A stretch of DNA of 64,000 nt from Brachionus manjavacas (lineage: Eukaryota > Rotifera > Eurotatoria > Ploima > Brachionidae): the NCBI GenBank assembly GCA_019054805.1, contig JAHQIY010000006.1, forward strand, positions 558,001 to 622,000. The letters run 5' to 3'. Positions 20,939-30,882 of the stretch are shown here, piece by piece. The notes beneath the pieces were generated by a model. That model made no database searches. It was not told where the DNA came from and saw only the letters and a program-made list of their open reading frames with translations. How positions within the stretch are numbered: position 1 is the first letter of the stretch; the number at the start of each line of letters is the position of its first letter. The translations under genes were made by a program, and so were the position numbers.

Positions 20939-22138
20939 GGGTCTACCTTTTCAACACAAAAAAATAACCATTCAACACAATTTCAAAACGCTCAGCACAA
21001 AATGATTTCTTCTCAACACAAAAGTTAAAATTTGAAAAAAAACTTATGGCACAAAAATTAAAAATGAAGAAATTCATTCAACACAGAACACAAACATGCT
21101 TTTTAAGTAGCTTCAAAAATTTTTAAAAAAGTTGAATGAATGTATTCTCTTAATGAACCGAAATTTAACAAAAATTAATTTCAATTTTTTTTTTAATTGA
21201 AATAATATGTTTTTATTTAGAAATGAATTTAAGAAATAATAAACAAATTGCTTACTTAACCCAAGATAAACCAAAAAAAAGGCGTAATAAAAAGATCGCA
21301 AAGGTTGCTGACAACCTATTCGAGGATGCTGACCCTTTGCCGTCAACTGCAAAAAATCGCAAAAAAAAAGACGTTAGTCCAAGTCCCAGTCCAAAAATAT
21401 CTAGTCAAAATTCCACTCCAAAAATATCTAATCCAAATCTCAGTTTCGCCAACTCATACACTAATTCTAGTCACAAATCCTTAAGTCCTAGTTCCAGTTT
21501 CAAATCCTCAAGCACTAACTCGAGTCCTAAAAACTCAAGTCCATCAAAAAATGAATCTGCATCAATGTTAGAAATGTCTTATTCGATTAAGACTAATTTG
21601 CCGTGGTGCCTAGGCCTTCAAAGTGTTACATTAAACTGGATAAAAAAAATGGCTTGTTGGGAAAATTTTAAAAAAATTTATTGAAGAACTTATTTTTTCA
21701 AAAGCTTTTATAAAGTTAACCTCAACAGTAAGAAATGTTCTTGCAAGTTTTTCACTAAATTAGGATATTGTGCACATATATTGGCATTAAAAGGACTTTT
21801 TAAAAAAAAGGACCAATTTGTCAATAAACCTAAAAGAGGTAGAGCAAAAATGCGTAAAAATGGTTTTCTAGGGACTAGTTTTTTTAATATCTTTTTTTAA
21901 GCTTCGAAATATACTTAATTATCATTAAATAAAAATTTTAATTTAAAACTTATTTTATTATAAATATTTTTGTGTTGAAAAAAAATTTCTTTTAAGAATT
22001 ATTTTCAAGCACAATTTTTTTGTGTTAAATGTTTTTTTTTTTAAATACAATTTTTTGTGATTACAAGAAATCGCATTGTGTTGAATGTTTTTTTCATTGT
22101 GCTAATCAGAAATTGATTGTGCTGAAATAAAATTCCCT
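20939..22138. mobile_element. Non-autonomous MULE-like element, CAACACAA family
   Basis: It is flanked by a perfect 8-bp duplication, AAAAATTA, at 20931-20938 and 22139-22146. The ends are GGG and CCCT. Words of the type TCAACACAA or CAGCACAA occur about seven times in the left 160 bp and, in inverted orientation (TTGTGTTGAA), about six times in the right 180 bp. The interior carries a Ser-rich ORF and a SWIM-type zinc finger. Confidence 0.7.
21223..21900 (+). CDS. Ser-rich ORF plus SWIM-type zinc finger inside the element
   Basis: The ATG at 21223 opens 153 codons. There is a basic N-terminus (KPKKRRNKKIAK), then a Ser/Pro/Lys-rich region of imperfect repeats such as SPSPKIS and NSSPKNSS (residues 50-110). 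After a stop at 21684 another frame (about 21725-21860) gives KKCSCKFF...GYCAHILALKG, a SWIM zinc finger (CxC...CxH), followed by a basic KRGRAK tail. SWIM domains bind DNA or protein and occur near the C-terminus of MULE transposases. The two parts need a splice or frameshift to join. This could be an accessory or trimmed transposase. Confidence 0.5.
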
Positions 22139-22284
22139 AAAAATTAGCTAATTTTTGAATTGATCTTTTTGTAAAATAAATTAATAAAGAAAGACAGAAG
22201 TCAAAGAACGGCATGATAAATGATTTGAACTGGAGCTTGACTTTGAGCGATAAGTAAAATAATCTTCTTATAGCATAAAGTCGT

Positions 22285-22545
22285 TTATTTATTGAAGTTT
22301 TTTAGGTTATTACGTGTTGCAAAAAAGTGAGCTTGTTATCAATTATTACTCCCAGATATTTAAATTTATCAACAACTTCAACCATAATTCCATTTATTTC
22401 AATATTACAGCGAAACTTAAGTTTTGTTTTATTTGAGATAAACATAATTTTAGTCTTGAACCAATTAATATCTATACTATTGAATTTACACCAAGTAAAT
22501 AACTTTTGAATTGATTAAAGAAAAGAATGAATAAGTTCAGATAGG
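22285..22545 (-). pseudogene. LINE reverse transcriptase thumb/C-terminal fragment
   Basis: The minus strand reads WCKFNSIDINWFKTKIMFIS then VDKFKYLGVIIDNKLTF, the standard segment following the RT active site in Jockey/RTE-type LINEs. Confidence 0.65.
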
Positions 22546-22679
22546 TTATCCCATGTTTTAATTAGTCCCCTGTTTTAATTGAAATAAATAAGCAAATAGT
22601 TCTTGCTTGATTAAATGTCAAACAAGTGGTTGTACGATTGGCATATACTATAATATACTAAAATTTGAAGGTTAGCATG

Positions 22680-23180
22680 TAGAAGAACAAATAGCATCTT
22701 CACCATTGTATGAAGCTGATCGACAATTTTTTCTAAGAAAACAAAAAGCTGCAAAACATGAGTATCCAAAACAACCAGCATGTCTAGCTGTTATTATTAT
22801 ACTCGAATTATCAGATGATCACTCATGGTAAAACAGAAGAAAAAAAAATATTTCTTATATTTGATTCGGGATTAAATGATATTGAACGTATCTCTATTTT
22901 TGGCAATATTGATAACATAAAGCTAATGGAAAATGCACACGTCTTCTGTGACGGTACGTTCGATATTGCACCTAAATGTTTTCATCAAGTGTATAAAATT
23001 CTACTCTAATTAAAGGTTGATGTATTTCAGTCTTTTATGCTCTGTTACTTCGTAAAACACAGCCAATGTATGAAAAATTTTTAATCAAAATTCGAGAACA
23101 CTTAAATGAAATGCCAATGTCGTTTACGTCTGATTTTGAGCTTGATTTTGTAATGCAGATATTTCCTTTCGATTTTAGTA
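22680..23180 (+). pseudogene. MULE transposase, catalytic-region fragment
   Basis: ORF 22815-23009 carries FCDGTFDIAPKCFHQVYKI, the first catalytic Asp block of MULE (MuDR) transposases. A frame from about 23028 continues FYALLLRKTQPMYEKF then TSDFELDF, matching the second catalytic block. Frame breaks between them make it inactive. Confidence 0.65.
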
Positions 23181-23682
23181 CCATGGTTCAAGATTTTGAT
23201 TTTAGTTGTAGCCTCAAAATCATTAATTTGTAAAAAAAATAATTATTTAGTCAATCAAAAAGTATTTTTGTCACTCAAATCATTATTTTATCAGTCAATT
23301 AATTTATTTGTCATCAAATGTAGTTAATTTGTCAGTGAAATTTAATTTTTTTGTCAGTCTATCAATTGATGGCCAATTTTTATTTGAAAACTTCAAAGAA
23401 AAATACAAATCATAATCAAGATATGGCTCTCAAAAATCTTGAAAAAAACAAAATTTTAAATCGCTATATTTTTGATTTTTGAGCTTATAAAAAATAATAT
23501 AAACAACTGTTATTTTTACCCTTAAAAAAAAGAAAATCTCCACTGCTGTTGGACTGCTTATGCTAACTTCTAGTTCGGTTTGAGTCGATTTTGTTCAAAA
23601 AAAAAAACGAAAACTTTACAAACTCAGGTTAAAATAAAAATTAAAATTCAATTTATTACATATCTATATATCTTTTTTTTTA
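23181..23682. repeat. AT-rich stretch with clustered TTTGTCAGTC-like words
   Basis: Between 23245 and 23365 the words TTTGTCACTC, TTATCAGTCAAT, TTTGTCATCA, TTTGTCAGTGA and TTTGTCAGTC follow each other. This may be the subterminal array of the MULE whose transposase remnant lies just upstream. The rest holds nothing recognisable. Confidence 0.35.
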
Positions 23683-23797
23683 ATTTGGTTTATTATAATC
23701 CTTTTTACTTTATTTTTATTTTATTTTATCTAACTTTATTTTTTATATTTTTTTTTTAAACTCTGAAGGAGCATTAGCTCGGTACAGATAAACAATA
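23683..23797 (+). mobile_element. LINE-A 3' end, copy a
   Basis: About 115 bp starting AATTTGGTTTATTATAATCC and ending AGCATTAGCTCGGTACAG plus AAACAA. It is cut by the pogo-like end at a TA dinucleotide. Confidence 0.6.
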
Positions 23798-23798
23798 C

Positions 23799-24330
23799 AG
23801 TCAATAACCGGTTATCCGGAATGAGATTCGACCTTTTTTTTTCATAGTCTTCCGGTTAATAAATTTTCCGGATAACACGATTTGATAACGAAAAGATGGG
23901 TAAACACAGTGATAATTGATTAAGAGTGTTTATTTAGAACAAAGAAACAATTAACGAATAAAATTAACCAATAAATATTAAAAGCTGATTGTTGAATGGT
24001 AGGTACTGGCTTCAAACTGTCTGTTGCGAAGGAAAACATGCAGATCAAATAGGACCTGTACTTGTTCACTTCCTCCAATCTTGTGAATCAAGTCTGAGAG
24101 TTGTGTGCACAATATTACGGCCTTTTAAAGTCACCTGCTGTAACGGGCGGTTCTTCATCGGCTTCATCCTCTTCCATCTGATCCACAATCCTATCTGTTT
24201 TGGTTTTTGGAGACCAGTACATCTGGATGACAGGCACAATTATCCAGAAGAAGAACAGCTTTAGGTTCTTGGCCGATCTCTTGCGAGGCTTAGGGACTTG
24301 ATACATAGATCTTGTCATTTTTAATGCGAA
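23799..24330 (-). mobile_element. Pogo/Tigger-like DNA transposon remnant
   Basis: The left end reads CAGTCAATAACCGGTTATCC after a TA, typical of pogo/Tigger termini, with CCGGATAA repeated inside (about 23871). The minus-strand ORF 24115-24318 looks like pieces of a DDE transposase: LKLFF...PVIQM (compare the family's FLPPNxTxxIQPMDQG), then an acidic EEDEADEE stretch and a C-terminal helix. The frame then has stops. No right terminus was found. Confidence 0.5.
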
Positions 24331-24451
24331 TAACAGAATGACTCACATCGTTTATACATTAAGGTTTAACAGAAAGAAATACGGAAGTAATGATGTTCTA
24401 ATTAGCTCAAAGCCTAAAAAGAAGGAAGCGAAAAAGCTCAAAGTAGAAAAT

Positions 24452-24590
24452 ATTTTTTTAATTTGGTTTATTATAATCCTTTTTACTTTATTTTTATTTT
24501 ATTTTATCTAACTTTATTTTTTATATTTTTTTTTTAACTCTGAAGGAGCATTAGCTCGGTACAGATAAACAAATAAATAAATTATTTAAT
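24452..24590 (+). mobile_element. LINE-A 3' end, copy b
   Basis: Almost identical to copy a and starting at the same base, with a full AAACAAATAAATAAAT tail. Confidence 0.65.
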
Positions 24591-24722
24591 AAATCAGTTT
24601 AATTATTTTATCTTTTTATAAAGCCAATTTTAATCTAAGGTTTCGATGTTAAAAAAAAATCAAAAGATTCTAATGAAAAGATAAAAATTGACAAAATAAT
24701 TTATTTTACATTTAAATACAAT

Positions 24723-26589
24723 TTAAATTTGAAAACTAACATTTAAATTTCGTTTACTTGATGGCTTAGGACAAAGACAACTCAGTAATAGAGTGCAGCC
24801 AAAGATCAGAATGCAGGCAATAGCCGAACCAGCCTTGACATACACAGTTGGAAGACTTTTTCCATAATTGTCCAAAGAAGCCAGCTCGGGTCTATTCCAA
24901 TTAGTCAAGTTCATCATGTTGTGAAAAGAAGCTAGCAGAAAAATAAAATGAAAAAAAGAGTACGAATAAGTGACTCCGTTTTTTTCATTTTTAATGACCC
25001 TCTGTCCGCCATAGCTTGTTTTAAAAGAACTTTTTTCTTTAAATAAAAAATAACATAAAAAATTCAACTTAAAAATTTTCTAAATTACTTTGTTTCTCCG
25101 ATGATGAACAGCAATTAAAACAAAAACAGCAGCAACAACAGCCAGATGAGCTTTTTTTAGCCGGCTTCAGGTTGATTGTGGGTCTATTGATCTCGATGCC
25201 AAGAGTCCTTGATTCGGACGAAGTTTTAAGACTTGATGAAACAAAAATAATTAATTTTGTTCCTTAAATTTTCATTCAATTTTTACGATGTGTAAATTGT
25301 GATCAGTATTGAGACCAGAACGGTCAGATAGGCTATGAACTTTCGATCCAGAACCACCAAGTCCATGCTAGAGCTGCACCAATTGTAATGTCCAATTGAA
25401 CTATTTCTGTAATCAATTATCTTGTCTAAAAATTTATTTTATTCAAAAAAAATTTAATATTTTTTAATTTTACTTTCAGACGGAATGCTGGTCAGGGCTG
25501 ACCAGGTGAGTAAAATCACATAGCACGATACAAAAGCAGTCGGCAAAAGATAAGTATAGGTTTTTTCTAAACCAAAAGCAATGTGAAAAAAATATTTATT
25601 TTTTTTTAATTTTACTTGTTTTAGCTGCGGCAAAGATGGCAAAAATGAAGAACAAAAAGCAGGACGAGGCCACAAAGCTAATCAGTGTGCTGTTCATTTT
25701 GCACTTGGTATTGGGCACAAAATGTGTAAGCAAATAAATAGCCATTAGGATCCAAATAGCCATGAAGATGATGATCAGAAAAATTAGAGATATGTACCAC
25801 ACAAATTTACATGTTTGTTTGTTCATTCTAGGAGAAAAAAATTTTTTTATTTTTTTTATTAAAAATAAAATTATAAAAAAAATTATTTACATTTTTTCAG
25901 TCCATGAATATGACAGCTCAATAAGTATCAAAAGGTTAATGATTATGTAGAGAGTTCCAGCAGTCATTCCAATGTACATCCAGACAGTTTTCATGACACC
26001 AAAAAAGGGCAATTTGAAGCAAAAAGAGACGAGTCCGATGGCGAACAGAGCCTTCCAGAGCCAAAATCCGTTGTGTATGCGGGCGCGAAAGCTCTTGCTG
26101 GTCGACACCCCCATTGTCATGAGCATAAAGAACAGATAGAATAGAACCATGGCCAGGGAGAAGCGGTAGACAGCGATGGGGCCCGAATAGACCGGACAAT
26201 TTGGCCCTCCCAAATCCTCGTCTTCGCAAACCATGGACGAGAGTTTGTTGCGAATGTACGAGCCAGATTTGAGAGGTTCAATTTGTGCCAAGTCGACTGC
26301 CTTGGTGCTTGTGATGGACGAAGACTTGAAAAAGAATTTTAGTTGACAAATTTTAGCTGCCAAAGTGGCTTACTGGATAGAGAATGTCGGCGAGCAGGTA
26401 TGGTGACATCATGGTCACACATACGAGCGTGCCGATGAAGAAGAAGAGAGCGTACATGAGTCTAGTTGATGTAGACTCGTGTATGTCGGGCAGGACCGAG
26501 CAGCAGCAGCGGAATGCCGAGCCGCATATCAAATATTTAAATTGATTTTTTATCCAAGTCATTTGAAACTGTTCTATTTTTTTTGACAT
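24723..26589 (-). CDS. Serine incorporator (SERINC/TMS1 family), seven exons
   Basis: The exons, in order of translation, are 26374-26589, 25891-26324, 25616-25827, 25474-25566, 25287-25425, 25089-25231 and 24723-25036. All introns are GT-AG, about 47-63 bp, and every phase matches, giving 516 aa. SERINCs are multi-pass membrane proteins of plasma membrane and endomembranes, linked to serine-derived lipids and lipid scrambling. Family hallmarks are visible: an N-terminal Cys cluster followed by ESTSTRLMYALFFF; the conserved HNGFWLWKALFAIG helix; VILLTWSALTSIPSE; and C-terminal TYSYSFFHFIFLLASFHNMM with LTNWNRPE. About ten hydrophobic helices are present. A Cys-rich stretch (exon 6: five consecutive Cys, then CFCFNCC) lies in the loop before the last two helices and may be palmitoylated. 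The start is the first ATG, just ahead of a basic stretch. The size is slightly above the usual 400-480 aa. Confidence 0.92.
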
Positions 26590-26751
26590 GAATTTTCAAA
26601 ATAGAAAAAAAAACAATAGCATAATGTTCAAGAGATTTTGGAGGCGATTTTTAATCGGTTTTTCTGGACATGACTAAAATTAGGTCAGTGAATTAAAATC
26701 AATGGGCGAATTTTATTTGTCTTTGAAAATGTGGAGTGAGAGAAAAAAATT

Positions 26752-26832
26752 CGCTGCGAACAGGATTTGAACCTGTGCGGGTAACCCCATCTGATTTCGA
26801 GTCAGACGCCTTAACCACTCGGCCATCGCAGC
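26752..26832 (-). tRNA. tRNA-Ser (anticodon CGA)
   Basis: The minus strand folds into a class II tRNA. The acceptor stem GCTGCGA pairs with TCGCAGC and is followed by discriminator G. The D-arm is GCCGAGTGGTTAAGGC and the anticodon stem is TCTGA/TCAGA with loop CTCGAAA. A long variable arm (TGGGGTTACCCGCA) is followed by the T-arm with GGTTCAAATCC. The CGA anticodon reads UCG Ser codons. No intron is present. A run of T follows the 3' end on the minus strand, a Pol III terminator. Confidence 0.95.
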
Positions 26833-26949
26833 TCGACAACATTATCTGTGTTTGTGTCGGCTGTTTAAATGTTTTCAAAATTTCGTTTATAAATTTCAAG
26901 TTTATTTTTCAGGAAAAATTACTATCAATTATTTTTTTCAAATAAAATA

Positions 26950-28041
26950 ATATCAAAGAATTTTTGTGTAATAATTTTATTTAAAAAAAAAATAAAGCAT
27001 AATAAACTTAACATTTTTTTGAAAAAGTTTGCCGGTCATACTCAATGACCGAAAAATTTTGACTATTAAATTCAAAATTGATAAAAGACCAAATTCTTAG
27101 TATAAGTAAAATTTAAGCTTATGAAGTGATAATAAAAATTGATGAAAATAGGACAGTAAATTTTCGATTATAAGGAAGACTAAAATATTTTGGGTCAAAA
27201 AAAGACCTGTTTGGGTACGGATTTCGGTTTTTACCATTACACTTACCCGTAACCGAAATACACGTAATTTTCGGATTTTCGAAACAGGAAAAATTTTAAA
27301 TTTTAGTAAATACACGTTTCCATACTTTTTTTTAAGGAAAATTTAAAAAAATCAGACTGAATAAAAGATTAAGATAAATAAAATATTTTTTTTTATTATT
27401 TTTTTTTTACTTTAATTTCTTAAGAGACTGCAAAAAATTTTAAATAAAAAATAAATTTCAATTTTTTTTAGTCTAAATTTTCTAGTTTGATTTCGGTCTA
27501 AATTTAATTCAATCAATAATTAATCTTAACATTAATCTTTCAATTAGTGTTTCGTGAAGCATGTTCATTAACCTCTTATCACAAACTAGACCACAAATGC
27601 CGAAAAATCTTTATATGTAAGCAGTTGATGCTGGTATTTAAAAAGCTTTAATTGCAACTTTAGCCAAACTTGGAAACTTTTAGCTATATTGACTCCAAAA
27701 TGCTTGGGTTAGGTCCTCCGTAATGCTTGAATTTTGTCTATTTGTAACTTCACAAATAAAATCTAAAAAAGAAAAACATTCAGTCCTTATTTCGTGTAAT
27801 TTTTAGGTTCGTGAAACATCGACCTAAGTTTGATAAGACTTGGACTTGTACTAAATTTCTAAAAGCTGCATTATCATTTAAATGAAATGGCCTTGGAGTA
27901 GATTTAGATTAACTAGTCCAAAGCTGATTCGATTCTTGTTTCTTTATTAATTGATTCCAGCATTAAATAAGAAGAGGACCATCCTGTGCCATATTCACAT
28001 CTAAGCTTACATTTTTTATTGATAAAATTGATTGATCCAAC
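26950..28041. other. AT-rich spacer
   Basis: Small hairpins are present (for example CGGTCATA...TGACCG near 27030 and a GGGTACGG...CCGTAACC pair near 27220-27255). No gene is supported. Confidence 0.4.
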
Positions 28042-28103
28042 ATTTGAACGACGAATAAAACTAACAATTAAATTTTACTCATTTAAAAAATTCATCCCCG
28101 GTT
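28042..28103. repeat. About 62-bp direct repeat, copy 1
   Basis: The block beginning TTTGAACGACGAATA and ending AAATTCATCCC(C/T)GGTT recurs in the same orientation at 28481-28542 with three or four changes. A possible splice-bounded exon lies between the copies. Confidence 0.6.
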
Positions 28104-28153
28104 TAGGAACTAACTAACTAAGTCCCACTAAAAGAAAAGAAAGAAAATCTTAC

Positions 28154-28215
28154 CTCAAGGGGAAATCCATCGGTGAACTGGTTGTCCTCCAAAGTTTGAT
28201 TTGTTATCCTGCCTC
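28154..28215 (-). CDS. Possible orphan exon (62 nt)
   Basis: The minus strand has CAG before 28215 and GAG|GTAAGA after 28154, good acceptor and donor sites. One frame is open throughout (GRITNQTLEDNQFTDGFPLE). I see no partner exons and do not recognise the peptide. Confidence 0.25.
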
Positions 28216-28374
28216 CTGGATCGAAGAAAAAAAATAAATAAAAGAGATTTTAAATTAATATTTAACCAAACTAGTTTAATTAAAATTTTTTACAATAATT
28301 ATTTAGTATGATTTCAAATATTTGTCTTTAATCTCTTTAAAACTGTTTATCTCATTTATTCTTTTTTAATTTTT

Positions 28375-28425
28375 TTAACATCGCCTTAAAGGCGTTCACT
28401 GAAATAAATAATAATAATAATAATT
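28375..28425 (+). repeat. LINE-like 3' end (hairpin plus AAT repeat tail)
   Basis: ACATCGCCTTAAAGGCGT forms a small hairpin followed by AAATAAATAATAATAATAATAA. A matching end (CATCGCCGAATCTGGCGTAA plus an AAT tail) lies at 53788-53840, so this is a repeat-family terminus. Confidence 0.5.
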
Positions 28426-28480
28426 AATCAACTAACATATAATAGAATGCTAAATCTGTCCGCAAAATCTTCATATGCAT

Positions 28481-28542
28481 TTGAACGACGAATAGAACTA
28501 ACAATCAAATTTTACTCATTTAAAAAATTCATCCCTGGTTAA
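28481..28542. repeat. About 62-bp direct repeat, copy 2
   Basis: See the copy at 28042-28103. Confidence 0.6.
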
Positions 28543-30117
28543 ATTAGCTAAAATTTTAATTTTAAAAGTAATACATCATCTTGAAAAAAGCTAATCTAAA
28601 AAAATAATTATTAAAAAGTTCACTTTTTATTTTTTTTTCTTTATAATAGAAAATGAAGATAAAGTAAAATTCTAGTTCTATTAATTTTTAAAAAGTATTT
28701 TAAAACACTTAATATTCGATTTTTATATTTTCGAATATTTTCCTGATTAACTCGAGTTTGATCAGCTAAGGAACATGGTAATTTCGAAGTTGTATTTCGA
28801 CGGTTAAAATTGCGAGTTTGTCTTGGAATTTTAAAATGAGAAACTTAAATTATCTATTATTATTTTGTTTTAGAAAAAGAAAATATTTTTTTTTTAAATT
28901 TACTTTGACCAATAAAGATAAAAGTATAAAATTTAACAAAAAATTTTTTTTAATTTAAATTTTTTTTTTGAAAAAAAATTAAATTATTATTCTCAACTAT
29001 AATTAAACAAAACAAAAATTTTAGTTCTTTTCATAAAACTAAAAATTTTTAATTTATTTTATTATTAAGATTTAGACATTGCCTAAATCTTTGATGACGA
29101 TCAAGATGTGTGGACAATACATGGAAGGCTTGCGAGGAGTTAATTTACACATAGCACTAAAGCACAAAAAAATAATTATTCTACTTTAAAATGCAGCTTA
29201 AACTTTAAAAATTATAATTTTTAAAAAGACAATTTTTTTTACTTATTTGAACAAATCTAAAAATAATTAAAATTTTGTATATTTTTAAAATGATAACATA
29301 TTAAGGTTTTCGATAACAATATTGTCATCATGATAACATTTAATAATATAATAAAAATGAAATTTATATTTTTTTAATAATGAAATAGGTTGATAACTAT
29401 CTAGTAATCAGAGTGTTAACATAACCTGTATGGTCCTCAGTGATGGCATATTATGTTAACTCTTGATAACACTATCGACCAGACCCAAAATATTTTAGTC
29501 TTCCTTATAATCGAATACGACTTTTGCCCATAAAAATGTCTTAACTGGGAAATAAAAAGAAAGGGTAATAGGTGACTTGCTAAAATTAAAATCAGACGCC
29601 ACCTTTTCAGGAGTAAGACCGAGTCCAATTTTTTAATAACTTCTTCTTTTTGAAGAAAGTTAAAACAAGTCTTTTACGTTTTGGCAAATCATTGGATGTT
29701 TTGTCTACTTGTGTAGCATTTTTTCTAAGGCCTCGATAAGAAACATTAAATATCTGATGAAAGGCATCCTAAAAAAAAATTTCCAGATTTTTAAAATAAA
29801 ACAAAGCTTGCTGAAGACCACGGTATATTTTATGGATTTAATAGTATCTTAAACTTTTTCCTTTTAATTTTTTTCCCTTTTAAACGTTTTCCCTCTGCTT
29901 TTCATAAAATTTAAGCCATTTAAAAAATTCCTACAACGATAAAAGATAATTAATTTAACTAATAATTGAATTTTAGACTCTAAGCTATGTTTTAAGCTCA
30001 AAATTTGAATTTATCTTTGACTGGTAAATAATAAAGGTCCTCAAATACCATGAAATTTTATACCCTTTACCACAGAAAAATTGAAAATAAATCTAAAACT
30101 TTTAAAAAAAAATTAAA
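28543..30117. other. AT-rich spacer
   Basis: There are no convincing coding regions. Fragments near 29070-29165 and 29437-29628 are short and unrecognised. Confidence 0.4.
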
Positions 30118-30660
30118 TTAGCTAAAATGGAAGTTATTTTTATTGCTTTTTTTTACATTTTTATAGTTGATTCTATTTTTCAAACAAAAAATTTTTTGAA
30201 TTTTTTCTTACAATTTGTTGTAATTTTTGGTAATATTTTGAAAAAATATATTAGTTTCTGAAAAAATTGGATATTTTCCTATTTTTGCATATGCAAAAGG
30301 AATTAAATCGTCGCCTAAAATCTGATTTTAGATTTTTTTGTCCAAATTCCCTTTAAATATCTGAATAAAATTTTATAACTTAATTGATTTAGCTAATTTA
30401 AAATTAATTTTCTAAGAATAAACATTTGGAATAAACTTTTAAAAAAAAATGATTAAATTTTAAAATTATGAAATTTTTTACCATATCTTTCAGGAACTAA
30501 TATATTTTTGCAAAAATTTACCAAAAATTACAACAAATATTGTAATAGATTAAAAGATTTTGTAAGAAAAAATTTGTAAAAAAAAATAATTTTTTGTTTG
30601 AAAAATATAATAAATTATAAAGATATATTAAAAAAAATAAATAAGCAAAAATTATCAATT
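30118..30660. mobile_element. Hairpin element, imperfect inverted repeats
   Basis: The arms at about 30165-30285 and 30480-30615 are inverted copies (shared words TTTTTCAAACAAAAAATT, TTGTTGTAATTTTTGGTAA and AAAATATATTAGTT). It is non-coding, and the edges are unclear. Confidence 0.5.
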
Positions 30661-30795
30661 TTTAGCCCGAAATCGAATTTACAGATAATGCAGTAATTTT
30701 AGGTAATTTTACGTAATCCTTCATGAGATTTTGTGTAAGAAATTCTAAGATTACGTAAAATTACACAAACTTCTGTAATAACCATGTAAAATAAA

Positions 30796-30882
30796 ATCAC
30801 TGTTCACTTAGATGGTACGTTTAAGAATGCACCAAAACAATTTTATCAAATTTTGAGTGTTCATGCGGTGATATTAATAAAA
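30796..30882 (+). pseudogene. MULE transposase first catalytic block
   Basis: The open frame reads VHLDGTFKNAPKQFYQILS then VHAV, the D-block of MULE transposases, and is cut by the element starting at 30883. Confidence 0.65.

Noticed and set aside
26736-26945. 69-codon frame over the tRNA
   Set aside because: Antisense reading through tRNA-Ser; the tRNA fold explains the sequence.
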